Shown here one piece after another: positions 42,607-50,785 of a DNA stretch of 64,000 bases. The notes beneath the pieces were generated by a model that worked only from the letters and a program-made list of their open reading frames with translations, was not told the DNA's origin and searched no databases. The stretch covers positions 1,131,662 to 1,195,661 of the forward strand of contig NZ_KK211189.1 in NCBI RefSeq assembly GCF_000620845.1, in the 5' to 3' direction. Origin of the DNA: Exiguobacterium marinum DSM 16307 (GTDB taxonomy: Bacteria; Bacillota; Bacilli; Exiguobacteriales; Exiguobacteriaceae). The first letter of the stretch is position 1; every line of letters starts with the position of its first letter. The position numbers were made by a program, and so were the translations under genes.

Positions 42607-43477
42607 AACTTACATACACAACTTGTTCTTCTTTTAATCGGTTCTTCTTAATATCTTGCCACTTGTATACGACAGACCAATAGCTACGTCCTAGTATATC
42701 TGCAATTTCTTGATCTGAAATTCCTTTTAATTTTGAAGTCACAATCAGTTCGATTTCTTCCTCCGAATAATCGTTTTTAGGTTTTGATGTGATGACAATC
42801 ATATCTGGATTCGCTTCTTTCTCCAACTGCAAGCGATGTTCCCAATCTAGCTTCCATGCCATAGAAGGTATTTTCTCACTGTATGAAGCAGTAAAGTCTA
42901 AGAATTTTAGAGCAACTTCCGTCTTTTGAATACGGAGAATGAAATTGTGACCATCATTTCTTCGACTTAGCACAAAACGATGTCCAAATGTTTTTTCGAT
43001 GAATTGACTTAAGTAATTTAATTCAGAAGGATGAAATGCTTGCAAGTAGAGTGCGATATGAGGAGTTAAAATCATTTGTTGCTTTTTTGAACGGGTTGAG
43101 CGCGTGACACACAGACTGCCATCATCTAAATAGAGTGCTAGTAAAAAAACTGGATCCGTACATTCTTCAAGTAAATGAAGGGGGATGCTTTTCTTACCTC
43201 CGATATAAAGTTCTGCTCGAAGCCAAGTGAAAAGTTCATCAAAACGTGAGGTGAGAGAAGCGCTTGTTCCGTTATTGTTTTTGATGATACTCGAAAAAAT
43301 TCGTGGAGCGCTGTTTAATTTCCATTCACGATATTCGAGTTGCTTGATTGAAAAATGTTCTCCATATCTTAAATTCGCATTTGGATATTTCTTTTTAGAA
43401 ATTCCGATGTGTCCATCTCCCAATAAAGTCCCCATTAATAAACTCTTCTCAAAAGTCGTCAATTCTTCCCATTTCAT
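42605..43477 (-). CDS. Free-standing LAGLIDADG homing endonuclease
   Basis: A 290-residue protein with two LAGLIDADG motifs: LLMGTLLGDGHI (residues 13-24, catalytic Asp21) and FLLALYLDDGSL (111-122, Asp118 or Asp119). The signatures of the LAGLIDADG_2 type follow: KSIPLHLL before motif 2, and IPSMAWKLDW near residue 205. The C-terminal 50 residues (SEEEIELIVTSKLKGISDQEIADILGRS) form a helix-turn-helix-like DNA-binding extension. It is AT-richer than its neighbours, has its own weak promoter (TTGAAA with an AT-rich -10) and AGAGAGG site, and lies tail to tail with hag. It is not inside an intron or intein. Confidence 0.85.
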   Translation of the reverse strand: MKWEELTTFEKSLLMGTLLGDGHIGISKKKYPNANLRYGEHFSIKQLEYREWKLNSAPRIFSSIIKNNNGTSASLTSRFDELFTWLRAELYIGGKKSIPLHLLEECTDPVFLLALYLDDGSLCVTRSTRSKKQQMILTPHIALYLQAFHPSELNYLSQFIEKTFGHRFVLSRRNDGHNFILRIQKTEVALKFLDFTASYSEKIPSMAWKLDWEHRLQLEKEANPDMIVITSKPKNDYSEEEIELIVTSKLKGISDQEIADILGRSYWSVVYKWQDIKKNRLKEEQVVYVS

Positions 43478-43592
43478 CGCTTTTTATCCTCTCTTAAGGG
43501 AATGTACGTTCTTATATTAAATACCCAATTTAAATAATCGAATTTCAATTCAAAAGAAAATAATTATGAACAATCATTGAACAAGTTTCCAT

Positions 43593-43619
43593 TGAACTTC
43601 TTTCCTAACTTGCCGATAT
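43593..43619 (+). promoter_or_regulatory. SigD promoter of flaG-fliD-fliS-fliT
   Basis: TGAA (43593-43596), 15 bases, GCCGATAT (43612-43619). The -10 is a perfect SigD match and the -35 matches three of four. It lies 36 bp before flaG. Confidence 0.85.
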
Positions 43620-43654
43620 TAAGATAGAGAAGAACAAATAAGGAGTAGACCAAC

Positions 43655-44011
43655 ATGAACCCGACCATTTCAGAAGTCCGGCTTCACCTACCTTCTTCCG
43701 TCTTGCCGTATGAACAAACGAAAAACGTGTTCGTCGAAGCGAATCAAGCGAAACTCGCCGACGAAGGCATCGTCATTCTTCCGACGCCTCAACACGTTAC
43801 CAAGCTAGAGGCGGCCGTCGAGAAGGCGAATCAAATACTGGAACAACAGCGTACAGGCTTAAAATTTATGAAGCATGAAAAATTGAACGACTACTATATT
43901 CAAATCGTGGATACGAACAACGAAGTGATCCGCGAAATCCCAAGCAAAAAATCCCTCGATTTCTTTGCAGCGTTCATGGAGTTCAATCATCTCTTTGACG
44001 AACGGGTATAA
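43655..44011 (+). CDS. flaG: FlaG family protein
   Basis: A 118-residue protein. The C-terminal half has the FlaG pattern: LKFMKHEKLNDYYIQIVDTNNEVIREIPSKKSLDF. The N-terminal half is a less conserved helical region. FlaG affects filament length in relatives. It is the first gene behind a SigD promoter and is followed by fliD 12 bp later. Confidence 0.9.
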   Translation: MNPTISEVRLHLPSSVLPYEQTKNVFVEANQAKLADEGIVILPTPQHVTKLEAAVEKANQILEQQRTGLKFMKHEKLNDYYIQIVDTNNEVIREIPSKKSLDFFAAFMEFNHLFDERV

Positions 44012-44023
44012 AGGAGGATTTTC

Positions 44024-45718
44024 ATGACGACACCTATCCGATTTGGCGGACTCGCCAGTGGAATCGATACGGATACGATTATTAAGCAATTGATGCAGGC
44101 TGAACGTGCGCCGGTTGATAAACTTGAACAGAAAAAACAAACGACAGAATGGAAGCGCGATGCATATCGCGAAATCAACCGCTCACTCATGACGTTACGA
44201 AATAGCGCGGTCGACTTGATGTTCAGCCGAAACTTCTATGCGAAGACGTCTAGCTCGTCGGATGAGTCGAAAATCAGCGTGACTGCCGGACCTTCAAGTG
44301 GAAATAGCGCGGTTCGGATCGACTCGGTTACACAGTTGGCCAGTTCGGCGACGACTATTTTAGATGCTGTCGATCGTAACGGACAAAAGTTGACGAGTAC
44401 AACAAAATTATCAGACATGAATGGATTTGTTGCCGGACAAAAGCGTGTCATTCAAGAGACGGCTGGAACCGAGTTAACGATTCCGAAAGATTTGGACTTT
44501 TCGACAGTCGTCTTAAAAGATGCTGCAGGAAATGTTTTAAATGCTGCTGACTTCGCGTATGACGCGACGACTGGAAAAGTCACCGCTACCAATACAACGA
44601 ACTATCCTGGTGGAGTTATTCCAAAAGATGTTTCTACTTCGTTCTCCTCTGGGACTGGCTTTGAAATTCAGTACAAATCTAGTACAGCCGGGACGTATCA
44701 AAAGATTGAATTAGGTGCGGACGCAACGGTACAAGATTTGATGAGTCAGTTAAATAGTAAAGAGACAGGACTCTCTGCTTTCTTTGAATCGTCTACCGGA
44801 AAAATCTCTTTGTCGACGAAAGAGACCGGGGCAACTTCTACTATTCAATTTGACACCAACTTCAAATCTGCCTTTAGTATGGGGACGGTTGTTCCGACTG
44901 GACAAAATGCGAAGTTTAAAGTGAATGGGATTGAAGTCGAACGTGCTTCGAACACGACGACGATTGACAATATGACGTTGACACTGAAATCATCTTTCCT
45001 CGAAACAGGAGGACCCGTCACACTATCGGCCGCTACCGACACCCAAAAAATCTTTGACAACATCAAAGGTTTCGTCGATAAATACAATGAGACGATTGAT
45101 CTCATGAACAAGAAGACACGCGAAGAGCGTTTCCGTTCATTCGCACCGCTCACGCAGGCACAGCGTGATGAGTTGTCTGAAGATGAGATCAAGAAGTGGG
45201 AAGAGAAAGCGATGAGCGGGATGCTCCGTGGCGACACGATTCTTCGTGGGACGATGGACACGCTTCGTAGCAAATGGTCGGGCGCAACATCTACTACGAA
45301 TGATTTAGACATGTCTCGCTTGTTCCAGATTGGGCTCTCGACCGGTTCAGACTTCACGAACGGTGGAAAGATTGAGCTGAATGAAGAGAAGTTAAAAGCA
45401 GCCATCGAGAAAGACCCGGAACAAGTGTACAAGCTCTTCACGGATGAAGAGACGGGACTTCTTCCTCAAATCCGCGACGCCGCAAAAGACTCACGTGAGA
45501 CGATTACGCGAATCGCCGGTGCGGACGGGGCTGGTGCTCCGACGTATTCAATGGGTCGCGAAATGACACAGATGGATACGCGAATCCAGCGACTGAACGA
45601 TTTACTCATCGATAAAGAAAACGCCTACTACCGTCGCTTCGCGGCGATGGAAACGGCGATGAACCAGGCGAACTCGCAAGCCGCTTCACTTCAACAGTTT
45701 TTAGGCGGCGGAATGTAA
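44024..45718 (+). CDS. fliD: Flagellar filament cap protein FliD
   Basis: A 564-residue cap protein. The N-terminus (IRFGGLASGIDTDTIIKQLM, RAPVDKLEQKKQTTEWKRDA) and the C-terminal helical region (MDTRIQRLNDLLIDKENAYYRRFAAMETAM) are conserved. The centre (about 130-320) is variable and surface-exposed. It caps the filament and folds flagellin subunits at the tip. AAAGGAGG precedes the ATG. Confidence 0.95.
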   Translation: MTTPIRFGGLASGIDTDTIIKQLMQAERAPVDKLEQKKQTTEWKRDAYREINRSLMTLRNSAVDLMFSRNFYAKTSSSSDESKISVTAGPSSGNSAVRIDSVTQLASSATTILDAVDRNGQKLTSTTKLSDMNGFVAGQKRVIQETAGTELTIPKDLDFSTVVLKDAAGNVLNAADFAYDATTGKVTATNTTNYPGGVIPKDVSTSFSSGTGFEIQYKSSTAGTYQKIELGADATVQDLMSQLNSKETGLSAFFESSTGKISLSTKETGATSTIQFDTNFKSAFSMGTVVPTGQNAKFKVNGIEVERASNTTTIDNMTLTLKSSFLETGGPVTLSAATDTQKIFDNIKGFVDKYNETIDLMNKKTREERFRSFAPLTQAQRDELSEDEIKKWEEKAMSGMLRGDTILRGTMDTLRSKWSGATSTTNDLDMSRLFQIGLSTGSDFTNGGKIELNEEKLKAAIEKDPEQVYKLFTDEETGLLPQIRDAAKDSRETITRIAGADGAGAPTYSMGREMTQMDTRIQRLNDLLIDKENAYYRRFAAMETAMNQANSQAASLQQFLGGGM

Positions 45719-45732
45719 GAGGAGGAATTTAA

Positions 45733-46107
45733 ATGGTGGCTAATCCATATGCAGCTTATCAAAACAATGCGGTCACGACCGCGAACCCACAGGAACTGAC
45801 GCTTATGCTTTATGACGGGGCGCTCAAGTTCATGCGCCTCGCCAAGCTTGCGATCGACCAGGGCAATCCTGATTTAAAGAACATCAACATCCAAAAGACG
45901 CAAGCCATCTTCCAAGAGCTTCGTCTCACACTCAATAAAGACATCGCTATTTCAGCGAATTTAGACTCGCTCTATGACTACATGTGGCGTCGTCTCGTCG
46001 ATGCGAACGTCAAGAACGACACGACCATTCTCGACGAAGTGCTCGACTTCACGACGGAACTCCGTGACACGTGGAAGGAAGCGATGAAACTCGCGAAGCA
46101 GTCATGA
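45733..46107 (+). CDS. fliS: Flagellin chaperone FliS
   Basis: A 124-residue four-helix protein with NPYAAYQNNAVTTANPQELTLMLYDGALKFM and the later LYDYMWRRLVDANVKND, the FliS hallmarks. It binds the C-terminus of Hag and prevents early polymerisation. Its stop overlaps the start of fliT (ATGA). A second FliS-like gene is at 51672-52052. Confidence 0.95.
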   Translation: MVANPYAAYQNNAVTTANPQELTLMLYDGALKFMRLAKLAIDQGNPDLKNINIQKTQAIFQELRLTLNKDIAISANLDSLYDYMWRRLVDANVKNDTTILDEVLDFTTELRDTWKEAMKLAKQS

Positions 46108-46457
46108 GACCAATCGATGAGATTATCTTAAAGACACAGCGCTTAAAAGAGTTGCTGGCGAAAGTCCCAGAAGAGCCGACGTATGACACGTGGATGGAAC
46201 AAATCCATGAGCTCTTGGACGACCGGGAACAATTGCTCGCGGCGCACGGTCCTGACTTGGAAAAAGCCGATCAGACGGTCCTTCGGCAGCTCGTTGACGA
46301 CAGTCAAAAGATTGCCCGTCTCATTGAAGCCGAACATCAGCGTCTCGGGATGACGCTCGGGACGGCCCGGATGGAACGGAAGACGGTCAAGTCGTACGTC
46401 GATCCATATGAAGACGTGGATTCCAACTTTTCCGGTCTATTCGACCAACAGACATAA
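46104..46457 (+). CDS. fliT: FliT-like flagellar chaperone
   Basis: A 117-residue helical protein directly after fliS, where fliT lies in relatives. Helices such as ILKTQRLKELLAKVP and WMEQIHELLDDREQLLAA fit the family, but sequence conservation is low, so the assignment rests largely on position. ATG 46104 overlaps the fliS stop. An upstream GTG lies inside fliS and is rejected. Confidence 0.75.
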   Translation: MRPIDEIILKTQRLKELLAKVPEEPTYDTWMEQIHELLDDREQLLAAHGPDLEKADQTVLRQLVDDSQKIARLIEAEHQRLGMTLGTARMERKTVKSYVDPYEDVDSNFSGLFDQQT

Positions 46458-46458
46458 C

Positions 46459-46488
46459 AAAGCTCGAAGGCATGCGCCTTCGAGCTTT
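46459..46488. terminator. Bidirectional terminator after fliT
   Basis: A perfect 13-bp stem (46459-46471 with 46476-46488) around ATGC, between convergent genes. Confidence 0.85.
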
Positions 46489-46492
46489 TGTG

Positions 46493-46870
46493 TTAAGAGG
46501 CTTTGACTTGGCGTCGCATCCGAATGATGAAATAAGAAGCGGTAAACAAGATGAGACCACTTACCGTAAAGTTTAAGTAGAGACGTGTAGCATCTTGAAG
46601 CGACGTGACTGGTGTAGCTCCACCGAACCAAAGGAGTGGTAGGATCGTCACGTGCATGACGCTCCAGTGAATGAAAATTTGCTTTTTGAACGACCACTGC
46701 GGGACTTCGTAAATGACACTTGTGAGCCCGAGAAAGAAAGCGACTCCTGCGTAGACAAGCATTCCGTGTACGCCGTCCATATTTCCTGACCATCCTTGGT
46801 AGAGCGCGAGGATCGCGAACGGAAGCGACCATAAGAGGCTCCGTACGAACCCTTTCTTTAATAATTGCAT
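46493..46870 (-). CDS. DUF3021-type small membrane protein
   Basis: A 125-residue protein with four membrane helices, a basic N-terminus (LLKKGFVRSLL) and a basic C-terminus (RMRRQVKAS). Layout and size match DUF3021, often found beside LytTR regulators, but none is adjacent here. ATG 46870 lies 9 bp after AAGGG; an ATG three codons upstream overlaps that site. Confidence 0.65.
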   Translation of the reverse strand: MQLLKKGFVRSLLWSLPFAILALYQGWSGNMDGVHGMLVYAGVAFFLGLTSVIYEVPQWSFKKQIFIHWSVMHVTILPLLWFGGATPVTSLQDATRLYLNFTVSGLILFTASYFIIRMRRQVKAS

Positions 46871-47029
46871 ATGTACCATCCCTTCATTGAATCGTTATGG
46901 ATATATACGAACATCATGCAAAAAGGTTTCGGATAAAAAGCGAGGATGAAATGACGTCTGTTTTCCGCTATAATCGGGTAAATATCAATGTAGCCGTTGC
47001 TTCTTTTCTGGAAAGAGGAGGGAAACGAG

Positions 47030-47215
47030 ATGCGTGAGAAAGAGTCCAAACCGGTATCGTCACGGAAACGCCGTTATTTCGTCTATGGTCCAGAGGGAGC
47101 GTACGATGAGTATGTGGAGCGTGACCCGAAGCTCGAGGCATACGTCGAGGATGACATGCCAATCGAGGAGCGTCCCGACCCATATGAGGAAGAAGAGCTG
47201 AAATCAAGAGGATAA
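47030..47215 (+). CDS. Small highly charged protein of unknown function
   Basis: A 61-residue hydrophilic protein. The first 16 residues are basic (KPVSSRKRRYF); the remainder is strongly acidic with EDDMPIEERPDPYEEEEL. It has no hydrophobic segment and looks largely disordered. AGAGGAGGG precedes the ATG and a terminator follows, which supports it as a gene. No family recognised. Confidence 0.6.
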   Translation: MREKESKPVSSRKRRYFVYGPEGAYDEYVERDPKLEAYVEDDMPIEERPDPYEEEELKSRG

Positions 47216-47223
47216 GTATATGT

Positions 47224-47257
47224 GTCAAGGTTCGATTTTGGACCTTGACTTTTATTT
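47224..47257 (+). terminator. Terminator of the small charged protein gene
   Basis: A 10-bp stem with one wobble (47224-47233 with 47240-47249) followed by TTTTATTTT. Confidence 0.75.
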
Positions 47258-47350
47258 TGCCTGGAACTTTTTCTTACATCGGTGTTGCTTGCCAATTCGT
47301 TATATTCTTCTTAACCACAACACTTGGATTTTGGAAAGGGAGAGATGAAG

Positions 47351-47977
47351 ATGAACATGAAACGATTTGGCTTACTGGTGGCGGTACCGCTCACACTACT
47401 CGTCGGATGTGGGGAAGCAGATGAACTGAAGACGACAGCGACGGACACGGAAGAAGTGGCAGAGGCGGAAGCGAGTGCGTCTGAAGAAAAGACCGCTGAA
47501 GAGACGGACGTCCAAGAAAGTGAACTCGGCACGAACAAGATCTACATGAAGAATAAGGCACTTACGATCACGGAGACGATGGGACCGATTCAGTTCGCAA
47601 TCGACAAGGTACAGACGTCACGCTTGCAGGTGAATGAGGTGTATCGTGATTCATTTGATGGAGCTGAAGAAGTGACGGTGGTCGCCATGAATGTGATTGC
47701 AGAGAATACTGTCGACGACGCGATTAGTTTTTACCCGGATCAAGGTACGATTGTCACAAACACCGGAGAGCAGGTCGAGGCAGACCTCTTTTTCTCGGAT
47801 GACGTCGGTGGAGAATTTTTAGGGAAGGTGAAGAAGGAAGGCAATGTTCTCTTCTTCGTCAAAGCAAAACCAGAAGAGTTGACTGAAGTAAAATTTTTCA
47901 CGAGTGGACCTTCGAACGAAGCGTTTGAGAGAGTGGCAGAAGAGCGATACGAATTCACCATCAACGTAACAAAATGA
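47351..47977 (+). CDS. Lipoprotein with DUF4352-like domain, copy 1
   Basis: A 208-residue lipoprotein. The signal peptide (MKRFGLLVAVPLTLLVGC) ends in lipobox LVGC. An acidic low-complexity linker (about 20-55) leads to a beta-rich domain with GPIQFAIDKVQTSRLQV, VIAENTVDD, TNTGEQVEAD and DDVGGEFLGKVKKEGNVLFFV. The domain resembles DUF4352, an immunoglobulin-like fold on secreted Firmicute proteins. It is a close paralogue of the gene at 48136. Starts at 47345, 47351 and 47357 are all possible; 47351 has good spacing to AAGGGAG. Confidence 0.8.
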   Translation: MNMKRFGLLVAVPLTLLVGCGEADELKTTATDTEEVAEAEASASEEKTAEETDVQESELGTNKIYMKNKALTITETMGPIQFAIDKVQTSRLQVNEVYRDSFDGAEEVTVVAMNVIAENTVDDAISFYPDQGTIVTNTGEQVEADLFFSDDVGGEFLGKVKKEGNVLFFVKAKPEELTEVKFFTSGPSNEAFERVAEERYEFTINVTK

Positions 47978-47983
47978 GAATAG

Positions 47984-48012
47984 GCGTGCCGAGAGATATC
48001 GGCACGCTTTTT
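47984..48012 (+). terminator. Terminator of lipoprotein copy 1
   Basis: A perfect 9-bp stem (47984-47992 with 47999-48007) and T run. Confidence 0.85.
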
Positions 48013-48135
48013 GTATGGTCATTGGAAAATAAGTGTTTGAATTATCATAAATGATATGTTTTTTTCTAATTTGATGGGTACATATTCAATATAAGTCATT
48101 GACCGACGAGATTTTCGAATAGGAGGGAACGTGTC

Positions 48136-48804
48136 ATGAAGGTTCGACATGGGTTATTCGTTTTGCCTCTCGTATTTCTGATTGGATGTGGGGAAACGGA
48201 TGAGGCGACGACTTCTGAAACTACCGAGCAGACCGAACAGACAACAGAAGAAGAAACCACTTCCTCACCAGAAGGAAGTGAATCGAGTAAAGGTGAAGAT
48301 ACGTCAGAAGGGATTGGTGGCTCTGAAGAATTTGAAGTAGAAGAGGATGAAATCGGAGTCAGCCAGATTTATATGAAGAATCGCAACCTAGGTATTGAAG
48401 AAAAGATTGGCCCAATCATTTTCCAAATCGATAAAGTACAAACACTCCGATTACAGGTCTCTTCTGATTTTCGTTTCATGTTCGATGATAAAAAAGAAGT
48501 GACCATTGTCTCTTTCAACGTAATTGTCGAGAATACGAGTGACGACACGGTCTCATTTCATCCAAATCAGGCACGGCTCGTCACGAATACAGGAGAACAA
48601 GTAGACGCTGATATGATTATTTCAGAGGACGTTGGAGGAGAATTTTTAGGTAAAGTGAAGAAAGAGGGTGGGGTACTCTTTCATGTGGACTCGATGCCAA
48701 AAGAATTGACCGAGGTGCGTTTTGTCGTAGAAGGCCCTTATAACGATCAATTCAACACAATCGCGGAAGACCGTTACGAATATCCGATTGATGTCACGAA
48801 ATGA
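48136..48804 (+). CDS. Lipoprotein with DUF4352-like domain, copy 2
   Basis: A 222-residue lipoprotein with lipobox LIGC at the end of its signal peptide. The Ser/Thr/Glu-rich linker (about 20-65) is longer than in copy 1. The globular domain aligns with copy 1 throughout: QIYMKNRNLGIEEKIGPI, NTGEQVDAD, EDVGGEFLGKVKKEG and the end DVTK. It arose by tandem duplication, with 158 bp between the genes and a terminator after each. Role unknown; an extracellular ligand-binding or wall-associated protein is likely. Confidence 0.8.
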   Translation: MKVRHGLFVLPLVFLIGCGETDEATTSETTEQTEQTTEEETTSSPEGSESSKGEDTSEGIGGSEEFEVEEDEIGVSQIYMKNRNLGIEEKIGPIIFQIDKVQTLRLQVSSDFRFMFDDKKEVTIVSFNVIVENTSDDTVSFHPNQARLVTNTGEQVDADMIISEDVGGEFLGKVKKEGGVLFHVDSMPKELTEVRFVVEGPYNDQFNTIAEDRYEYPIDVTK

Positions 48805-48808
48805 AAAA

Positions 48809-48839
48809 GAAGCATGTCAATCCATCGTTGGCATGCTTC
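48809..48839. terminator. Terminator of lipoprotein copy 2
   Basis: A 12-bp stem with one wobble (48809-48820 with 48828-48839). It probably also serves the convergent DinB-like gene. Confidence 0.8.
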
Positions 48840-48847
48840 CTTTGAAC

Positions 48848-49348
48848 TCACTTCCGCTGATGTGGTAGCGGGATCGACAAGACGTCCCAGTCGCTTCCTG
48901 CAAATAGCTTCGATAAATAGACGATCTGTCCGACGTGATACCCGTAATGCGACACTTGTCGCTCGATCGCATCAATCACGGAATGGGCTTCCCCTCGAAT
49001 CATCACGTCCTTCCCAAGGTCATCTGGTGTCAGATCGGCTAGGACGTCGTCTAACAGCTGCCAGCGCTCGTCCCACACCTGCATCAGTTCGTCCCGGGAC
49101 AGTTGTTGGTCCTCGAACTCGGCGTCGCGATTACGGTCCGGCTTCTCACCATCCGTCGTCAAAAAATCGGTCCAGCGCGACTTCATGTTATTCGCCATGT
49201 GCTGGATGATCAGGGCGAGGGAGAGCGTATCGGGTGCAAGAGTCTTGTGCAGGTCCTCGTCACTCACTTGGACGAGCGCACGCTCGGCGAGTTGTTTCTG
49301 ACTTTTGAATGTGGCACGTACGGTGTCGAGATATTGCGTTTCAAACAT
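48848..49348 (-). CDS. DinB-superfamily protein (DUF1572 type)
   Basis: A 166-residue four-helix DinB-like protein. Metal-ligand histidines are seen in LIIQHMANNM and SHYGYHVGQIVY. Members bind a divalent metal and some act as thiol S-transferases; the substrate is unknown. ATG 49348 follows AAGGAGGA. A 16-codon extension upstream overlaps this site and is rejected. It converges with the lipoprotein gene. Confidence 0.82.
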   Translation of the reverse strand: MFETQYLDTVRATFKSQKQLAERALVQVSDEDLHKTLAPDTLSLALIIQHMANNMKSRWTDFLTTDGEKPDRNRDAEFEDQQLSRDELMQVWDERWQLLDDVLADLTPDDLGKDVMIRGEAHSVIDAIERQVSHYGYHVGQIVYLSKLFAGSDWDVLSIPLPHQRK

Positions 49349-49605
49349 GAAAGATTCCTCCTTATCGTATGTATCTGCTTTGACTATACCCGACATGCAT
49401 CCCGGTCAAAAACTATAGTAATATTATAAAATAAGCGTTATACTAATCTTATCGTGCAAGACGCCACCGCGTAGTCGGCATGAGGGTGCCTTGTTTTGGT
49501 TTTCACGTGAGTCATGTCGCGTGGTCTCTTTTCGGTTTGAAGGTTCACCCATCAATGGTGTCGATTGCGTTTGTCCGAGAGTGGATGAGCGCGATTTTTT
49601 TGTAT
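49349..49605. other. Gene-free stretch upstream of the DinB-like gene
   Basis: No convincing gene is seen. Near the DinB gene a minus-strand promoter is possible (TTGACC then TATAGT with a 15-bp spacer). Farther out, about 49440-49520, the DNA is unusually GC-rich and carries short complementary arms (GGCA with TGCC). Frames on both strands are open but lack ribosome sites. It may be a repeated element or a structured RNA. Confidence 0.3.
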
Positions 49606-49637
49606 GCAAAAAGTGTGAGACACGAAGTCCCACACTT
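49606..49637 (-). terminator. Minus-strand terminator of the DUF2225 operon
   Basis: Arms 49611-49617 and 49631-49637 pair (AAGTGTG with CACACTT), with A residues on the left that read as T on the minus strand. It starts five bases after the DUF2225 stop. Confidence 0.72.
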
Positions 49638-49641
49638 CTCG

Positions 49642-50307
49642 TTATGTATGCTCCAACCGAAAATCTTCCCAATGCTCGCGGGCCTGATTCCGGATTCGCT
49701 CTGATACTTCCTTACTGCTGAGAAGAATCCCGTACCAGCGACGCGCATCTTCGTAGTAGTCGAGTGCGGCCGACAAATCGGCAATCCGTAGCATAAGTTG
49801 GTCGTACGGTAATCCGGTCCGAATCGGGTCCGTATACGCTTCCTGCACCTCATTGTATTTATCGAGTGTTCGCTGCATCCATTCCTTCTCAGACGCCGTA
49901 TCTTCAATTAATCGGTACATCCATACGATCCGCATCCCGAGCATGGCGACGACAGACGGTTTTTGTCCGCTCAATTGGGCCGTCATGACCGCGAACTTAT
50001 ACAAGAGAATCACGTGTTCAGGTGTACGGTCACCTTTCAATACATCCGCATTTACTTGATTAAAGTAGTGTGTCTCGAGCGCTTCCCGGTTGTGTTTTCG
50101 CACCTTATCGAACGAGTCATGGAAGACAAGATGACAGTAATCACAGACGGAAGGTTCGTACAAATACGGGTTCGGTCCGTCATACGTCGTGTATCCGTCC
50201 TTCTCGACTTCGAGCGGACGAATGTGACGCGACAAGACGCGGTTCGTCTTACTTTCCTGTAAACAATACGGACATTTGACTTTCTTCAAAAACAAATGTT
50301 CTGCCAT
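49642..50307 (-). CDS. DUF2225 protein
   Basis: A 221-residue protein. Two zinc-binding cysteine pairs, CPYC (residues 12-15) and CDYC (about 55-58), flank a segment with SRHIRPLEVEKDGYTTYDG. The remainder is TPR-like helical. DUF2225 proteins are common in Firmicutes and have no known function. It is the last gene of the minus-strand comK-side flagellar cluster, 9 bp after the YaaR gene. Confidence 0.85.
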   Translation of the reverse strand: MAEHLFLKKVKCPYCLQESKTNRVLSRHIRPLEVEKDGYTTYDGPNPYLYEPSVCDYCHLVFHDSFDKVRKHNREALETHYFNQVNADVLKGDRTPEHVILLYKFAVMTAQLSGQKPSVVAMLGMRIVWMYRLIEDTASEKEWMQRTLDKYNEVQEAYTDPIRTGLPYDQLMLRIADLSAALDYYEDARRWYGILLSSKEVSERIRNQAREHWEDFRLEHT

Positions 50308-50316
50308 TTCGACACC

Positions 50317-50760
50317 TCACACATAGACGTTGACGAGCAGTCCTCGAATCTCACCGACCTGGTCGAGAAGGGAGAGGCGAGAGGCTTCTCCCGAGATGAC
50401 CTGATCCGTCAGCGCGAGGAGTTTTTGGTCGACTTGTTCGACGACCTTATAAATCTTCGCACGGCCGCGGCGATTGAATCCGCGTTTGTCCTCGAGACGG
50501 AGTGCCGCGTCAACGGCCTCTTTCATAAAGTCTTTAATCAGCTGTTTGTATTCGGCGAGCGCCTCGACGGTCTGACTCTCGGCGAGCAGTTCTCCTTGTT
50601 CATGGATCGCGGCGATTTGACGCTGGAAGCGTTCATGTTCACGGTCTTCGCGCTTTTGACCGATTACGTTTTGGAAGGAGACGCCCGGTTCGACTTCGGG
50701 GCGTTTTGCCTTACTTGAGCCGAGGAGCGATTGCGTCTCCATGATGCGACGAATGTCCAT
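50317..50760 (-). CDS. YaaR-family protein (DUF327)
   Basis: A 147-residue helical protein matching YaaR: QGELLAESQTVEALAEYKQLIKDFMKEAV, KRGFNRRGRAKIYKVVEQVD and the C-terminal SLLDQVGEIRGLLVNVYV. The function is unknown. It follows the second flagellin by 25 bp and precedes the DUF2225 gene, so it is probably part of the same transcript. Confidence 0.85.
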   Translation of the reverse strand: MDIRRIMETQSLLGSSKAKRPEVEPGVSFQNVIGQKREDREHERFQRQIAAIHEQGELLAESQTVEALAEYKQLIKDFMKEAVDAALRLEDKRGFNRRGRAKIYKVVEQVDQKLLALTDQVISGEASRLSLLDQVGEIRGLLVNVYV

Positions 50761-50785
50761 ATGGGCAACCGTCCTTTCTAATAGG

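Noticed and set aside
49424-49672. 82-residue minus-strand frame in the gap before the DinB-like gene
   Set aside because: It overlaps the DUF2225 stop and its terminator, lacks a ribosome site and reads as low-information sequence.
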